This document shows positions 40,160-50,714 of a DNA stretch of 50,714 bases, piece after piece. The translations under genes were made by a program, and so were the position numbers. How positions within the stretch are numbered: position 1 is the first letter of the stretch; every line of letters begins with the position of its first letter. The notes under the pieces are model-generated. The model was not told the DNA's origin. It did no database searches and saw only the letters and a list, made by a program, of their open reading frames with translations. The stretch comes from Perkinsus olseni (Eukaryota; Perkinsozoa; Perkinsida; Perkinsidae): the NCBI GenBank assembly GCA_013115135.1, contig JABANP010000398.1:1-50714 (forward strand), written 5' to 3'.

Positions 40160-42347
40160 TCAAGTAAGACTCCCGAAACGTTTCCCATGCAGAGTTAAGG
40201 CTCTCAGTCTCTCCTCATCAGAAGCCATGGCATTCCATCCTACCATTGGTATGCATACCTCAGTCCAGCCAAGCCTCGATAACCACACTTGTCGAGCCCT
40301 GTACTTGGCAGACAAGGAAAGCTCCATAGTCTGACTGTCGAGGACATGGGCCTTGGGCTGCACCAAGCGTATGGACACTTTCTCTCGAGGCAACGCTACT
40401 GGTAATGTATAGCCGTTGTCCATGGTAAAGCCAGTAATGGCATCTGGTAAGAGCCTGGCTACCTCTGCCGCCCAACTAGCAGGGGCGGAAGGGGTTGTAG
40501 GCGGTGGACTGTTGTTGCTACAGAGGTTGCCGCCGCTCATCGAAGCCAGTATATGCAGTCCTAGCCGGGCGTCGTCCGTGAGGTCAGTCGCCATATTGCC
40601 GAACGACTGATACAGCTGAACCATCGCAGGGGTGAGGGCACCTGACGTACTCGTCATAACAGCGATTGCCATTGGTAGGAGCCAATCCTGAGGGTCAGCA
40701 GCTTCAGCCTCGGTACGACGGGATATCAACGAGTCCAGCTGTTGTGGTGTGACACCCAGCTTGCATAGGGTACGCAGCAGCCTTCCACAAGGTGGGGCGT
40801 TCTCGATACAAAAGTCAAGGAGCTTGCCACCACCACCACTGACGATACCAAGCCTAGCCATGTATGATAGTATGTCTCCTGCTTTTATGGGGGGTATCTT
40901 ATCCACTTGTCTCTCTAACATGGTCACCACCTTGCTGAGGACCACCGGTGTTGCCTCAGCATTTGGGCTGTAGCAGGCCTCAGATGATGATGAGTAAACG
41001 AAGAGGAGATTAGTAAGCCAAGTAACGGGCAAGGTATGGGACTCGGACAGCACTGAGGTCAGAGTGAGAACATAGGACAAGGGAAGTACTACCTTCGAGA
41101 ATCCAAGGGCTGCACCTGGCCAGAAGCTCCTGACTCGTCCGGGTGAGATCAACATCCCCCAGGGTGCTGTCACCAGCCTGCTGTTGCTGTTCCCCTGTAG
41201 TCGTGCTCTTCCTGCACGACCGAGCATATGCCCTCAGACACGACACCTGATGATCCACACTACTGCCCTCAATATTCCAACAACACACTAAGACTAGAAG
41301 CAGTGGTACCGCAGTATCCCTTGATAGTCTTCCATCATTCATGTGCTTGGCTACTATCGGCAGCATGGCTTGCAGGAACCTCTTGCGTCCCCTCCACGTA
41401 CCACTAGGTGCCCCACGGCCTACCATCACACCAATACACCGATGCCGAGGGCCAGCAGCACTTACTCTCTGTGAGCGCGTAGAGAAGGAAGTTCACTTGC
41501 TTTGACTGGAGTTGGTCCTTGAGGAGGCCCTCCTGCTGGCTAAGACTCATGGCCAGGGCGTCCACTGCAGTATCGATGGACGGGGTTATACTGGGCAGAG
41601 AGGCTATGCCTTTCAATAGACGGAACAAGGCGGGCAACGTCGGCAGATTGTGGAACCTGTTAGGGTTGCCATAGCACTGTTTGTGATGTGAGATTCTCAC
41701 CCCTTCCTGTGCATTTCCTGAATTATATTTTCCACATCCGATATGAGCCCAGCATCGTCTGTCCGGGACACCGAGAGCGATCGGCTCCACAGTACCGTAC
41801 AAAGGTCAGAGCATGACATTGACGACCTCAAAGATACTCCTCGATGTGCCAGCATGCGACTGACTGGATGTGATGGTAGTCGCGGCGCGAACGTCTCTAG
41901 AGCGGCTCCTGCAGCACACCTCAGTTAGCGGCATCCAGCTGTCGTTGTTATGACCTATGTCCTTTGAGTAGAACCCCTGAGCCCCACGTCTCATGATCTC
42001 ATCCCCCACAGGCATCAGCCATTGCTCCATGCTGTCATCCTGGGCATCACCAGGACTCCCACGGCCGAGTACCACTACTATAGAGAATGCTAACTCCGTG
42101 AGCTGCCTAGGAGTGTATCTGCCCAACACATCTCCAACCTCCGCCTGCCACCGTACTACTACGCGGTAAGGGTTTTGGGCTCGGTGGCCTCAAATAAAAG
42201 GTTAGCAACAGCTTCGGGCTGTACTGTAGCTCTACGCAACCTTCGCAGATCTTCCAGTACTCGCAATATGGGAGGGAGGTGATGGTTCGCACCACCTCTG
42301 AGGTTAGCTGCTGCTGCTGCTCTACTCATGACAGTGGTAGAGGTCAT
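40160..42347 (-). CDS. RAP-domain protein, probable organellar RNA factor
   Basis: Start ATG about 42347 (MTSTTVMSRAAAAANL). Helical exons include LPPILRVLEDLRRLRRATVQ, GRYTPRQLTELAFSIVVVL, LPALFRLLKGIASLPSI and IKAGDILSYMARLGIVSGGG. The C-terminus is a RAP domain: KYRARQVWLSRLGWTEVCIP, then VGWNAMASDEERLRAL, with stop at 40160. The RAP pattern is R..(L/W)L..LGW.VV.IP...W..L...E....L. In FASTK and apicomplexan RAP proteins the domain follows helical repeats and acts on mitochondrial or plastid RNA. The upstream helices fit such repeats. An N-terminal targeting signal is plausible (Ala/Arg-rich). Spacing to the next gene downstream is about 87 bp. Confidence 0.72.
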
Positions 42348-42626
42348 ATGAGGGAGCCAGGCGGTATCCCACTGGGCTTACTATAATTGAGACAACGCAA
42401 CAATAGCATGGTGATGAGGGAATTGTGATTACTAGTGTGATGACTAATAGGCTACTAGAGAGCTCCGACGCCCACAACAACATAAGAAATACTAATGGTA
42501 CAATAGTGATGATAACTTCTCCCACCATTTCCAGTTTGGTACCACCAAGTAGTACCCACTTCTCCTGACCATAATTGTATAATAGTAGGGGCCGGAAAGT
42601 AAGTGTGATGATAATTGTACAGTAAC

Positions 42627-42881
42627 CTAGAACAGTAGGAAAAGATGACTAAGCAGTAGTCTCCAAGCCTCAGATGCCGGTAAAGCTCTAGGTGCCACTG
42701 TGGTGGTGGGGGTGAGCAGCCCTACAGTCCCCCAAAGGGTCCGGCTCTGTATTCCTTTCACTATAGTCACAACGATAGTAACCACAACAGTAACGGCGAT
42801 ACTCAGATTAGCAGCAGCAGCGGCAGTTGACCGTAGAGAGCCGTACGTAACGATGGTCGGCATGTCGTCATGGTACTCCAT
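42627..42881 (-). CDS. Possible small single-TM protein
   Basis: ATG 42881 opens an 84-codon frame: MEYHDDMPTIVTYGSL, an Ala stretch and a strong hydrophobic run (NLSIAVTVVVTIVVTIVKG), then a Thr/Pro/Leu tail. The surrounding 42350-43150 is otherwise noncoding and contains many ACT/ACC triplets, so the hydrophobic run may arise from triplet repeats. Low confidence. Confidence 0.28.
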   Translation of the reverse strand: MEYHDDMPTIVTYGSLRSTAAAAANLSIAVTVVVTIVVTIVKGIQSRTLWGTVGLLTPTTTVAPRALPASEAWRLLLSHLFLLF

Positions 42882-43152
42882 CTAATAGGGCTGCTCCGGG
42901 AAGGACATCAGTAGTGGCGGTGACGGCGGGCCAGGATGGAGGAAGACTGAGGAATATCAAACCAACAACACGGATACTGCGGGTCAGTAATTTACTGGCT
43001 ACTACGGAAGAGCGTGGAGTTGATGAAGGGAATATATATTATTACCTGTGCCCACGCCACTACTACCGCTGTTGACCTTGTTGAAGCAAACCCCAGAGTA
43101 AGCACCGACCACCAATACCGTCCACCACCAAGATGGATAGCATCACCATCCA

Positions 43153-44682
43153 TCATGCAAACATATCGAAACTATCATCCTCCACTGCCGCTGCTGGTAT
43201 AGGTTGGGTAGAAGGAGTAGCATTAGCCTTAGCCCGCTTTAAGATGACCTGATTCATCATCATAACCACGACATGATCACCCTTCTGTGTACTACATCTA
43301 AAGACTTGGCATCGTGCCAATCGAACTGCACACAGATACAACTGAGGTTATCCTCTGACCCCTGGCTGTATCTAAGGATTGAGCGAAGTTCACAGGTACC
43401 TCAACGCCCGAGTAATCGTCGATTACGCATTCCGTATAACCGCCTTAGCAGCTCCTTCAGGGCCCTCTGCCTTCAACCTCTCTGCTGCCAACGCTACTGC
43501 CTGGTCATTAGTCATGGTCTTCTCGAATATACCATCACTCGCCAATAAAACGAAGCAATCCTTCTGATCCAATGGCAGTATCTAACCAACGTATAAAGGC
43601 ACGACTTCCCTGTAGCCTGCTTACTTGAACATCTGGATCGGGTATAGACAGGGCATGGGGACGTTTAAAATAATAATCCCCAATGCTACGGGTCATCGCC
43701 AACCCCTGCATGACCCTCTTGGTCTTCGAGGTACCTATCCCCGGATGAGCTCGATATATGACAGAAGACAGGTTATGAGTATTACAGACTCTGGCCACCC
43801 CTTGAACCATCATTATCTGTCCTCCTGCCTTCTCTACACGAGACCTCTCTATAGGGTCCTCTGGGTCATGATCTCTAGTAAGGACTATCGCTCGGCCATC
43901 TCGGCACAGTACAGCCTACAACGACGGCCGTATTCAGCAATGAAATCACAGTCGTGAGCTCACCCTGCTATCACCAACTGATGCTACTATCATCCTGGGT
44001 GGGGTAGAGTACTAAATAGGAAGCAGCCGTCGAGGCATCGGCATAGCCAAGAGTGGTGACTTGAGTACATTGACTATGAAGATGGTAGCCGTGGAGCCCT
44101 GGGGTTGGAGTTGTGGTTTGCGTTCACAGCTATCCAAGATATCCTTATCAACCTGTTGGAAGGCTGCCGTGATGGCTGCTGCTATATCCACTGATGGTGA
44201 GCTGGGCTGTAGCTGTGCTGCCTTGAACCTACAGCCAGGAAGATCCGATTGGTAGGAAGATAGTGACGGACGCATTACTGGAATAGTAGTTTCCTAGGCA
44301 TCTCCTTTACTAATATATCAGCAACACTCGACCCACCATGGCCATCGAATACGCCATATAGCATACCTGAGTGGTACGTAGAATATGCAAGACGACGACC
44401 GGTTATGGTGGTGGCGGGCAGGGAGGTATTACCGAATGCATCCAGGCTAGCGCCAACGATAGTCCTGTCCTGAAGAGTTTTCTTGAGGCCTGGCCAACTC
44501 TCACCGTGCGATAGGAGGCTACTGGACAGCTTGGCTGGTTTGGAATCATTGGGGTCCGAGCAATGATCAGGGTCGTGGATAGGGAGAACCTGAGCAGCAG
44601 CAGCAGCAGCCGTGGATGGTGGCAGACTGGTGGCCCGCTAACCCCTGGTTACACTATCCACATCAGTAGGATCTGATAGCAT
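43153..44682 (-). CDS. PP2C-type serine/threonine protein phosphatase
   Basis: Likely start ATG 44682 (MLSDPTDVDSVT); exons further upstream are possible. Motifs in order: LYGVFDGHGGSSVADILV (metal-binding D-G), a QGSTATIFIVN block, LCRDGRAIVLTRDHDPEDPI, KAGGQIMMVQGVARV, GLAMTRSIGDYYFK (metal-binding D), then DNLSCICVQFDWHDAK. A 48-nt intron (GTAGTA...AATCAG) leads to VILKRAKANATP and the end EDDSFDMFA, stop 43153. All PPM metal ligands that I can place are present, so an active Mn/Mg-dependent phosphatase is expected. Substrate is unknown. The exon start near 44640 requires skipping a stop by a very short segment, noted under findings. Confidence 0.87.
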
Positions 44683-44886
44683 ACTGACATCTACTGCCTG
44701 ATCTCGTGTCTTGGTGGAGCTCACTGCTGATTCCCTCTCTGACGATACCAAATATCTGAGGGTAGTGATAATGGACTTGGAGGAGCTGCTAAGTGTTTGT
44801 AATTACCTCACAGGAGCGCCAGGGTCCAGGTTAAGAGGCTTCTCAAGGGTGCTACCGGCAATCCCTTTACGATGTACGAAGAGTAC

Positions 44887-45371
44887 CTAATTATTACTCC
44901 CCAATACATAGGTCTGTGCACGAGCGTAGGAAGGTGAGGGTTCGGGTAACGGCAGCAGCAGAGGCGTCAGAGATATCGTGAGGGTAGCATCATCATCCAC
45001 GACCAAGAAGGCTAGCGTGATGCACACAGTGCTTGTCGATGGCTTGTGGTTCCTCCCCATGAGTATCGCTGCTCCTGGTGAACTCATGGTAACACACCTC
45101 ATCATCTTCAAAGTGATGCCTCTGTGATGGCGATGGCGAATCCTCGTAGCTACGGTATATGAACCCGAACCCGCGCGTCTGGTCGAACTTGGCGACTCTA
45201 CCAATCTTGTAACTGATCGATCGGCACGTCGGATTGATAACAGCTGCTAAGCGTAGGATAGACCTACTCTTTCCTCGGTCCATCAGTTGCCCTTCTAGCT
45301 GGGGAGTCCCCTGCTGGTGAGCTGGGGTTGGTATCCTCCTTAGCAACATCGCTCGTAGCGTTCTCACTCAT
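44887..45371 (-). CDS. Cold-shock-domain-like RNA-binding protein
   Basis: Start ATG 45371 (MSENATSDVAKEDTNP). A 57-nt intron (GTAGGT...GATCAG) joins PRK to DYKIGRVAKFDQTRGFGFI, the start of a cold-shock domain with the RNP1-like G(F)GF(I) motif. An acidic segment (HFEDDE) precedes HCVHHASLLGRG, resembling the V(F)VHHS..L block of CSDs, probably after another intron. The 3' end is uncertain: frames stop at 44993 or at 44887 (AQTYVLGSNN). CSD proteins bind single-stranded RNA and affect translation or processing. The start lies 37 bp from the stop of the RS-rich gene, with ACTCAG between. Confidence 0.66.
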
Positions 45372-45408
45372 CGAAGATCTCTCCTCAAGGGACTTCTGAG
45401 TACATCAC

Positions 45409-46727
45409 TCACCTAGATGGAGAGCCCCTGTCCACTACCTTCCTCCCGGAGGATGATGCAAGCTTCTGAGCCTCCTCCCAATCCACAAATTCAGGATCGA
45501 CTCTGGAGGACGTCTTGGCCTCTTCAAGTGCTGACCAATTCGACAGGATGTGCTGCCACTCCACCACTCCTCCGACTACTACATTTAGCCCGCTCCCGTT
45601 CACACTTCTGCATCTCTTCAAACAACGGATCATCCTTATCTCGTATGACACGGCATCGACCAGTACTCAATGATATATGGTAATACCTATGATGCACCAG
45701 CATGATCATCGAGGGACGTCGGCCGGCCGTAGTAGTACTGATTATCTTCTCCGTTGAAGTACATGTTGGTGTCTTGATGCCAACGCCATTGACCACCTTT
45801 GTGTAACCACCAACCACTCGATTCACTTATCCTCTCATATTCATTTGACTTCGTAGGAGGTGCTACTGCCGTCTGATGATGTTTGCGATATTTCGATAAC
45901 TCCTGAACATGACGGTATGATGATGATGAGGGGGAAGGTGCTATACTCAACGCAACGTATCCACAGGACTACCTCTCCCTTCCTATAGATATCCTCATCA
46001 TCAGAGTCCCTCTTCTCTCCCCGAGGCCTGCTATCCGAGAGAGGACTCCGAGATCGTCGAGACGGTTGTTGACGATGGCGACGCCGCTTGTCTTCATCGT
46101 AACCTACTACTGCGTGTATTACATTAATAACAGTGATGCCATATATATATGACGAGAGATGTGCATCGACTTCCCATGTGACTCACGTCCGCGGCTGCCA
46201 CTCCTACTGATAGACCTTCGCCTACCACGGGTACGGCGTGATGATGGTGACCGGCTACTGGCCGCAGACCTCCTTCCATGACGATCTCTCCTAGGACTGC
46301 CATCGTAGGATCCGCTCCTTCGCCGACGTGAGTCACTGAGAGACGGGATTCTATCACGCAGAATAGGAGTTAAAAGCATTACTCTCGTCCACGTCTGTCT
46401 GCCCTATCCTCACTAGAAGATCGGGGCCGGGGCCTCTTGCTGGCACTACTGCTATACTTAGGTGAGGGTGACCTCCTGCCTAGTGATAGATCACGTCGTC
46501 TGGCACCTAGTATCGATGAGATAGTCCAAGTAGCACGAGCAGCGGCACTCACGTGGCTCTTGATCTCTGGTGGCTCTACTACGATCTCTATTACTAGTAT
46601 CATCTCCTCTGGATGAACGCTGCCTAGAGTGCCTGCAGGATTATGCGCATTGGTACCGCATGGCGGCACCCTACCTTCTATGAGAAGCTTCCCTATCTCT
46701 CGACCTCGACCTACTACGTGGGGTCAT
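45409..46727 (-). CDS. RS-rich protein with OCRE-like aromatic motif
   Basis: Start ATG 46727 (MTPRSRSRSRDREASHRR). Exon 2 is RHSRQRSSRGDDTSNRDRSR, followed by RRRDLSLGRRSPSPKYSS and DSRRRRSGSYDGSPRRD, and an exon ending DSDDEDIYRKGE. The later part has GGQWRWHQDTNMYFNGEDNQ, spliced by a 61-nt intron to YYHISLSTGRCRVIRDKDDP, then VDPEFVDWEEAQKLASSSG and the stop at 45409. RS dipeptides mark splicing or RNA-processing proteins. The W-x-x-(D)...MYFN...YY pattern resembles OCRE or related aromatic repeats of splicing regulators. Nuclear role in pre-mRNA splicing is inferred. Splice phases were consistent at most joins. Confidence 0.68.
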
Positions 46728-47002
46728 CGTCGAGGCAATTGAACAACAACAAGCAACCAAGCCTAGATGATACAAGCCCATCAACTCTCCATCCACAACG
46801 ACTCGACCCTAGAAACTTTGAAATTTACACGAGACAGCCAATGCCACTTCCTCACTCAACTCCGGAACGGCATAGTTGTCATCCAAATGATATCTCTGAA
46901 GCACTGGTTATCGATAATACTACTACGGTAAGAGCGCAAGATCGTTAGCGCTCGCCGCCGCCGCGGAGGATCTGGCCCTACCCGCGAGTTGAACTACTAC
47001 AG

Positions 47003-48108
47003 ATGGGTTCAGGTTTAAGTCATATCATATTCCAAGCACCCAAGGACCCTACCTACACTAATGATGGAGGCCTAATCTGGCTACAAACACGTAGGTGGTA
47101 TATCCCTACATCAATATGTGTTGCAGAAAGTGTGGTATCAGGTTTAGGGTCCATCATACCAGCCTGCTACCTGGACCGCGGTGCCACTTTGACTGTATTA
47201 TTCTCACACGGTAATGCTGAGGATCTTGGTATGGTGATGAGATACTGGAGGGAGATGGCCCCCACTATCAACGTTAATGTCTTCGCCTATGAGTAAGGTA
47301 GGGGTCGCCTCGACTCGATTGCTCCCGATGTAATACAGGTATACGGGGTATGGTTTATCTAGAGGACCCCCAACTCCTTCAGAGGATCATTTGTAGTTTG
47401 TCACGATTCTAAGTGCGCCTAGCATCGACCTTAGATACTCCGATGTGGAAGCAGCATTCAAGTACTTACGGGATGTCATCGGCGTACCGTGGGAGCGTAC
47501 TGTTGTATTTGGTAGGAGTCTTGGCAGCGGTCCAAGTGTACTACCCGTGCATTACACTCATCTATACCTTCTCACCATCAGGTTCATCTAGCTTCCATCA
47601 CTGCTGTTCGAGGCCTTATACTACAGAGCCCTGTACTCAGTATATTCAGAGTTGGCCTCAGGTTCAGGTGATCTGACAGTTCTTGCACGGTGAGCATTCA
47701 AGGAAGTACCTATCCAGGTACACTCTACCAGGCGACTCTTTCCTCAACATCGACAAAATGGAGTACGTGCGTTGCCCGGTCTATGTGGTACTTCTGATAC
47801 CTGTAGCTGTGCTGTCGCTAGTAGTATGATCAGGTGCACGGTACGGATGATGAGATAGTACCATTATGGCATGGTAAAGCACTGTATGAACTAGCCAAGC
47901 ATAGTGTGACTCCATTCTGGGTGGAGGGCGGTGGGCATAATAATCTGGAGATATTGGTGTGTGGTCACTGAGACATGCAAAGGTCTGATGACTGCCGGTG
48001 TGATATCAGGCATATGATCAATTTCTCTTTCGCTTGAAGAACTTCCTACATCAACTGGAGACGTTACCATTGGATGTAGGGGATATTCAGGTATTTCACT
48101 ACATGTAG
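47003..48108 (+). CDS. ABHD17-like alpha/beta hydrolase (depalmitoylase)
   Basis: Start ATG 47003 (MGSGLSHIIFQAPKDPTY), stop TAG 48106-48108, about six introns. Motifs: LTVLFSHGNAEDLGMVMRYW; after an intron YTGYGLSRGPPTPSEDH; the nucleophile elbow VVFGRSLGSGPS; SITAVRGLILQSPVLS; HGTDDEIVPLWHGKALYELA with the acid residue; GGGHNNLEI with the catalytic His; and C-terminal YDQFLFRLKNFLHQLETLPL. The Ser-Asp-His triad is complete. ABHD17 proteins remove palmitate from membrane-associated proteins such as Ras and scaffold proteins. Cys at position 2-19, common in animal members, is not visible, but Met-Gly at the N-terminus could be myristoylated instead. One intron contains an in-frame GTATGG-type donor choice, so exact joins may shift. 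Confidence 0.88.
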
Positions 48109-48212
48109 TTAATCAGGAACAACTACGTGACCAAGCTGTCACTTGTACTCTGTAAGGATGGGGGTCCACTGTGCTGAGGCATGATGTTCGAGAAGGTCTC
48201 GTTAAGCTATCC

Positions 48213-49055
48213 GTTGAGTTGTTCAACAGGAAGAGTCTTATATAACGGTAGAGCGCGACAAATTGTTCCAACTATTGTTTCAAACAATAGTGTACCGCAG
48301 TGCAGCGCATTTCGTTAATGCGCAACGCCGCGGCATCAGCCCAGCTTGAACTTTTCATATACAGTTCCAGACAATGTGATCACCAGTGAGAGATCTCTAC
48401 TGAGGATCCCTGACCTCAATCGTAGATAGCGACAGTCCTCGCCGTAGACCCCACGGTGGACTCGGTCCACTAGTCTTGGACTCGGAACAGCCGTTTTGCT
48501 GCAAAACGCTGCAGCAGGCTGAAATGCAGCTATCAAATTAGTGAACTCTTGCAGTCTGTATTAAGGCGTGATTGATTCTCACGTAGGCCCAGACTTTCAA
48601 CAGGCCTTCTATTATAGATGTGTCCAGAGAGGGTTACTATAGTAGTTCTATAGTAACCCTCTATCGACACATCTAGATTTTCGACGATTCATCCGAAAGA
48701 GATTCTTCAAACGTATTACAATTTGTTGCAGAAGCTGACAGCTTCTCAGGTGGTTCGTTTACCTGAGGTTTAGGCCAGGTGCGGGTAGGCCATTCTTTAC
48801 TGGGGTATAATACCTCAGTAAAAACCGGGTCGTTCTGAACGGCCTCTCTGCAGACTGCAGGCTGCAGTCTACAACGGAGGGAGCACGAGTTCGAGCAGCT
48901 CGCCGATCAGTGCTAAGCCAAGATGCAGAACAAAATGGGGGACTGCTCGGCGAATCTGCAGCGGCGCTATGAGCGGCTCCGAGCACCGCTCGCTGTTTTC
49001 GCTTCAGATTCGCGTCAGGTTGACGCGCCCAGAGAGATTGACCGATCAGTGATCG
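48213..49055. other. Hairpin-dense noncoding segment
   Basis: At least thirteen separate perfect or near-perfect inverted repeats with different sequences lie in about 840 bp. Examples: 48271-48291 (10-bp stem, one central base), 48305-48323 (7 bp), 48456-48470 (6 bp), 48492-48508 (8 bp), 48615-48675 (28-position stem), 48730-48746 (7 bp), 48745-48767 (7 bp), 48796-48822 (13 bp), 48831-48841 (5 bp), 48852-48870 (9 bp), 48971-48991 (6 bp), 49011-49027 (7 bp), 49043-49055 (6 bp). A long-range 9-bp stem joins 48950-48958 with 49005-49013. No protein of note overlaps. Nothing of this density is seen in the rest of the window except the small cluster in the inverted repeat at 381-449. Confidence 0.75.
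48615..48675. repeat. Long imperfect palindrome (26 of 28 paired)
   Basis: An inner 12-bp stem GGGTTACTATAG / CTATAGTAACCC (48631-48642 and 48648-48659) with a 5-nt loop is extended outward, with two mismatches, to AGATGTGTC / GACACATCT. It is the longest stem in the hairpin-dense segment. Confidence 0.88.
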
Positions 49056-50138
49056 CCGATCACACAGCGCTCGACTTTTGTAAGAAGCCCTTGTGTATTA
49101 CTAGTTCTTGCAGCCTCAAAAGGTAACCCAATACAAGCTCGATGGGCAGCACCATGTCGTCAGCATGATTCGACGAGACCCAAGGAAGTATGATCTCGTC
49201 TTGTGTTCAAAGTTTCTTCCAACAACAGCGAGACAAACTAATCGTAATCAGAATTTCAAGTTCTTGCAGCGCTCGTTCTCTAGCGAAGTGTTTAGTAGAA
49301 CTAGCAACCAGCCTCCACATTCGCAGACCCTCTTTCCGATCATTTATTTGTAGCAAACAATTTGTTCCCTTGATTGAATATGATCCTTCAGCTTCACGAC
49401 GTGCTGTTTCCGACTTCTGATCTCTGCCTCTTCTCAGATTCAGTCAGTTCAAAGCCCGATGCTCCCCGCAGACGCCACCCAGCAACACTCGCAGCTAGCC
49501 TACCCCTCAACCAAAGCGAAGACAACACGACAGCAGCATCACCCGTCTACATTCGTATTCTTTTCCTTCATCGGCCCCCAATAGTGGTATCATCAATATG
49601 AGACGCATCGACGTTCCCTGGTGATCCAACCGGCTGCTTCAACCATCTTCGGATTCCGGCAGGCCTAGTTTTCTTGGCCTTGGCAGGTCTGCCCGATTCC
49701 TTGCACTTCCAATCCACTCATTTCTTCCCCTGCTTCGGCCCTTTCCTTCCTTGCTATTGACCGGAAACTCTCCGATACGCTGCGTCTCCTTGAATAGCGT
49801 GTGCTCTTCAGTTACCGAAGTTCGGTATATAGTAGCGAGGGTATTATAAGGAGGAGCTCAGCAGCGGCGGCGGACAGATTGGGTTACAGGAGTGCGCGAA
49901 TTTTGAACATAAAAATGTACGGTTTCGCGGAAGAAAGGGGGTTACGGTTTTCGCTCGAGGGGTTCAACACTGTATACGCCATCCACTGCTACTCCATCGC
50001 CCGCCCTGTGGGAAGGTGCATGACGGATTCTTGCCTTCTTGCGGTTTTTCGAGCGCTATGAAGGATTTCCACCCAGTGTTATCTCAATGCATTTGTCTTA
50101 GCTTCAGCTTATCGCTTTGACCCGCTTACAATCCTCTT
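49056..50138. other. Intergenic, weak plus-strand frames only
   Basis: Frames at 49374-49601 and 49801-50061 (the latter with MYGFAEERGLRFSLEG) have no signal peptide or splice support; the second could be part of an upstream exon or leader of the next gene. A perfect palindrome TACCGAAGTTCGGTA lies at 49813-49827. The motif GTTCTTGCAGC occurs twice (about 49103 and 49261). Confidence 0.4.
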
Positions 50139-50714
50139 ATGGCTATCAACTTCACCACCTCCATCGTCCCGCTGTTGTCGGTCCTGACTTTGGTAGGGCA
50201 TCTCATGGAATTTCGGCGTCCGCGACTCAGCGAGCTGTAGTGAAATAACGCTCCATTTTTCCTTAGGTCCTGTCTACTCCGAAGGTGTCCGTCGAGCGCA
50301 CTTCTAAAGCTGACGTTTGCCATATTGAATACCCTTATGTCCAGGTCAAAGTTTCGAGGACTAAAAGGCCCAGGGATTTCCTGGAACCTAATTTCTTCGA
50401 GGCAAGTACTCAAGTTGGTCGAGATAAATATACCGCTAAATACAAGTAAGACCTGTTAGTAATAAGCTATCATCATCAGCTGCTTCTCTCATAAATTGCA
50501 TCATCGGCAACTCCCGACCATGTGTAGTCTATTTCATATCATGTGACAAAACGTAGAGCTGTTGCCTTTCTCAGGGATGGAGCATTAGACTGCCGTTTCA
50601 AGACGTGGATTTCTGATCCCAATGACCGCAAATACGGAGGCTATCCTAGTGAAGATTATTTGGGACACGTTCTTGGCAAAGATTATGCCGCCAACTATCC
50701 ATTCACTGCCGATT
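50139..50714 (+). CDS. Secreted hypothetical protein, 5' part (cut by window end)
   Basis: Exon 1 runs 50139-50192 (MAINFTTSIVPLLSVLTL, 18 codons, donor GTAGGG), exon 2 50267-50445 (acceptor TTTTTCCTTAG; contains VSVERTSKADVCHIEYPYVQ; donor GTAAGA), and exon 3 50557 onward (acceptor AACGTAG; contains LDCRFKTWISDPNDRKYGGY). Phases 0 and 2 agree. The first exon is a short signal peptide. The mature protein has Cys, Tyr and acidic residues and continues past the window, so length is unknown. As in the paralogs at 3.8-7.3 kb, a signal peptide occupies its own first exon ending in phase 0, but sequence similarity to them is not evident. Confidence 0.65.

Overview
The window looks like nuclear DNA of an intron-bearing protist. 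Genes are densely packed on both strands and broken by short GT-AG introns (those I could place are about 41-103 nt). Coding sequence carries homopolymeric Ala, Gln and His runs. Recognisable products are eukaryotic housekeeping proteins. A perkinsid alveolate (Perkinsus-like) is my best guess, from gene style, compactness and product mix; this is inference and was not tested by any search.

Layout. 1-1798: an almost perfect inverted repeat with 666-667 bp arms. 1.8-8.9 kb: accessory region with small secreted or hypothetical proteins, including a tandem pair of paralogous secreted proteins (3824-4712 and 6336-7275) that share a 16-bp upstream motif. 9.1-25.3 kb: conserved minus-strand genes for a mitochondrial intermediate peptidase, a CCCH+RING protein, a four-TM protein, a rhomboid protease, splicing factor Prp3 and importin alpha, plus one small plus-strand gene at 15267-15752. 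25.3-28.8 kb: a run of minus-strand membrane-protein genes including two diverged paralogs. 28.8-33.2 kb: SPC12-like signal peptidase subunit, a disordered coiled-coil protein and a divergent gene pair. 33.2-46.7 kb: coiled-coil protein, AAAP amino-acid transporter with a frame break, tRNA-Glu(CTC), a small conserved-looking protein, a CxxC-rich membrane protein, a RAP-domain protein, a PP2C phosphatase, a cold-shock-like protein and an RS-rich protein. 47.0-48.1 kb: ABHD17-like depalmitoylase on the plus strand. 48.2-49.1 kb: noncoding segment packed with unrelated perfect hairpins. 50139 to the edge: 5' part of a secreted protein gene.

Functional themes: RNA metabolism (Prp3, RS/OCRE-like, cold shock, RAP, CCCH-RING), protein traffic and processing (importin alpha, MIP, SPC12, rhomboid, ABHD17) and membrane proteins of unknown function. 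Several same-strand neighbours are separated by only 13-95 bp, and a CAG lies just before the downstream ATG in two cases. This would suit spliced-leader trans-splicing, which is known in perkinsids and dinoflagellates. I saw no bacterial-type operon, CRISPR array or bacterial insertion sequence. Exon models were made by eye from reading frames and GT/AG sites. Outer limits of multi-exon genes are approximate unless both start and stop are argued.
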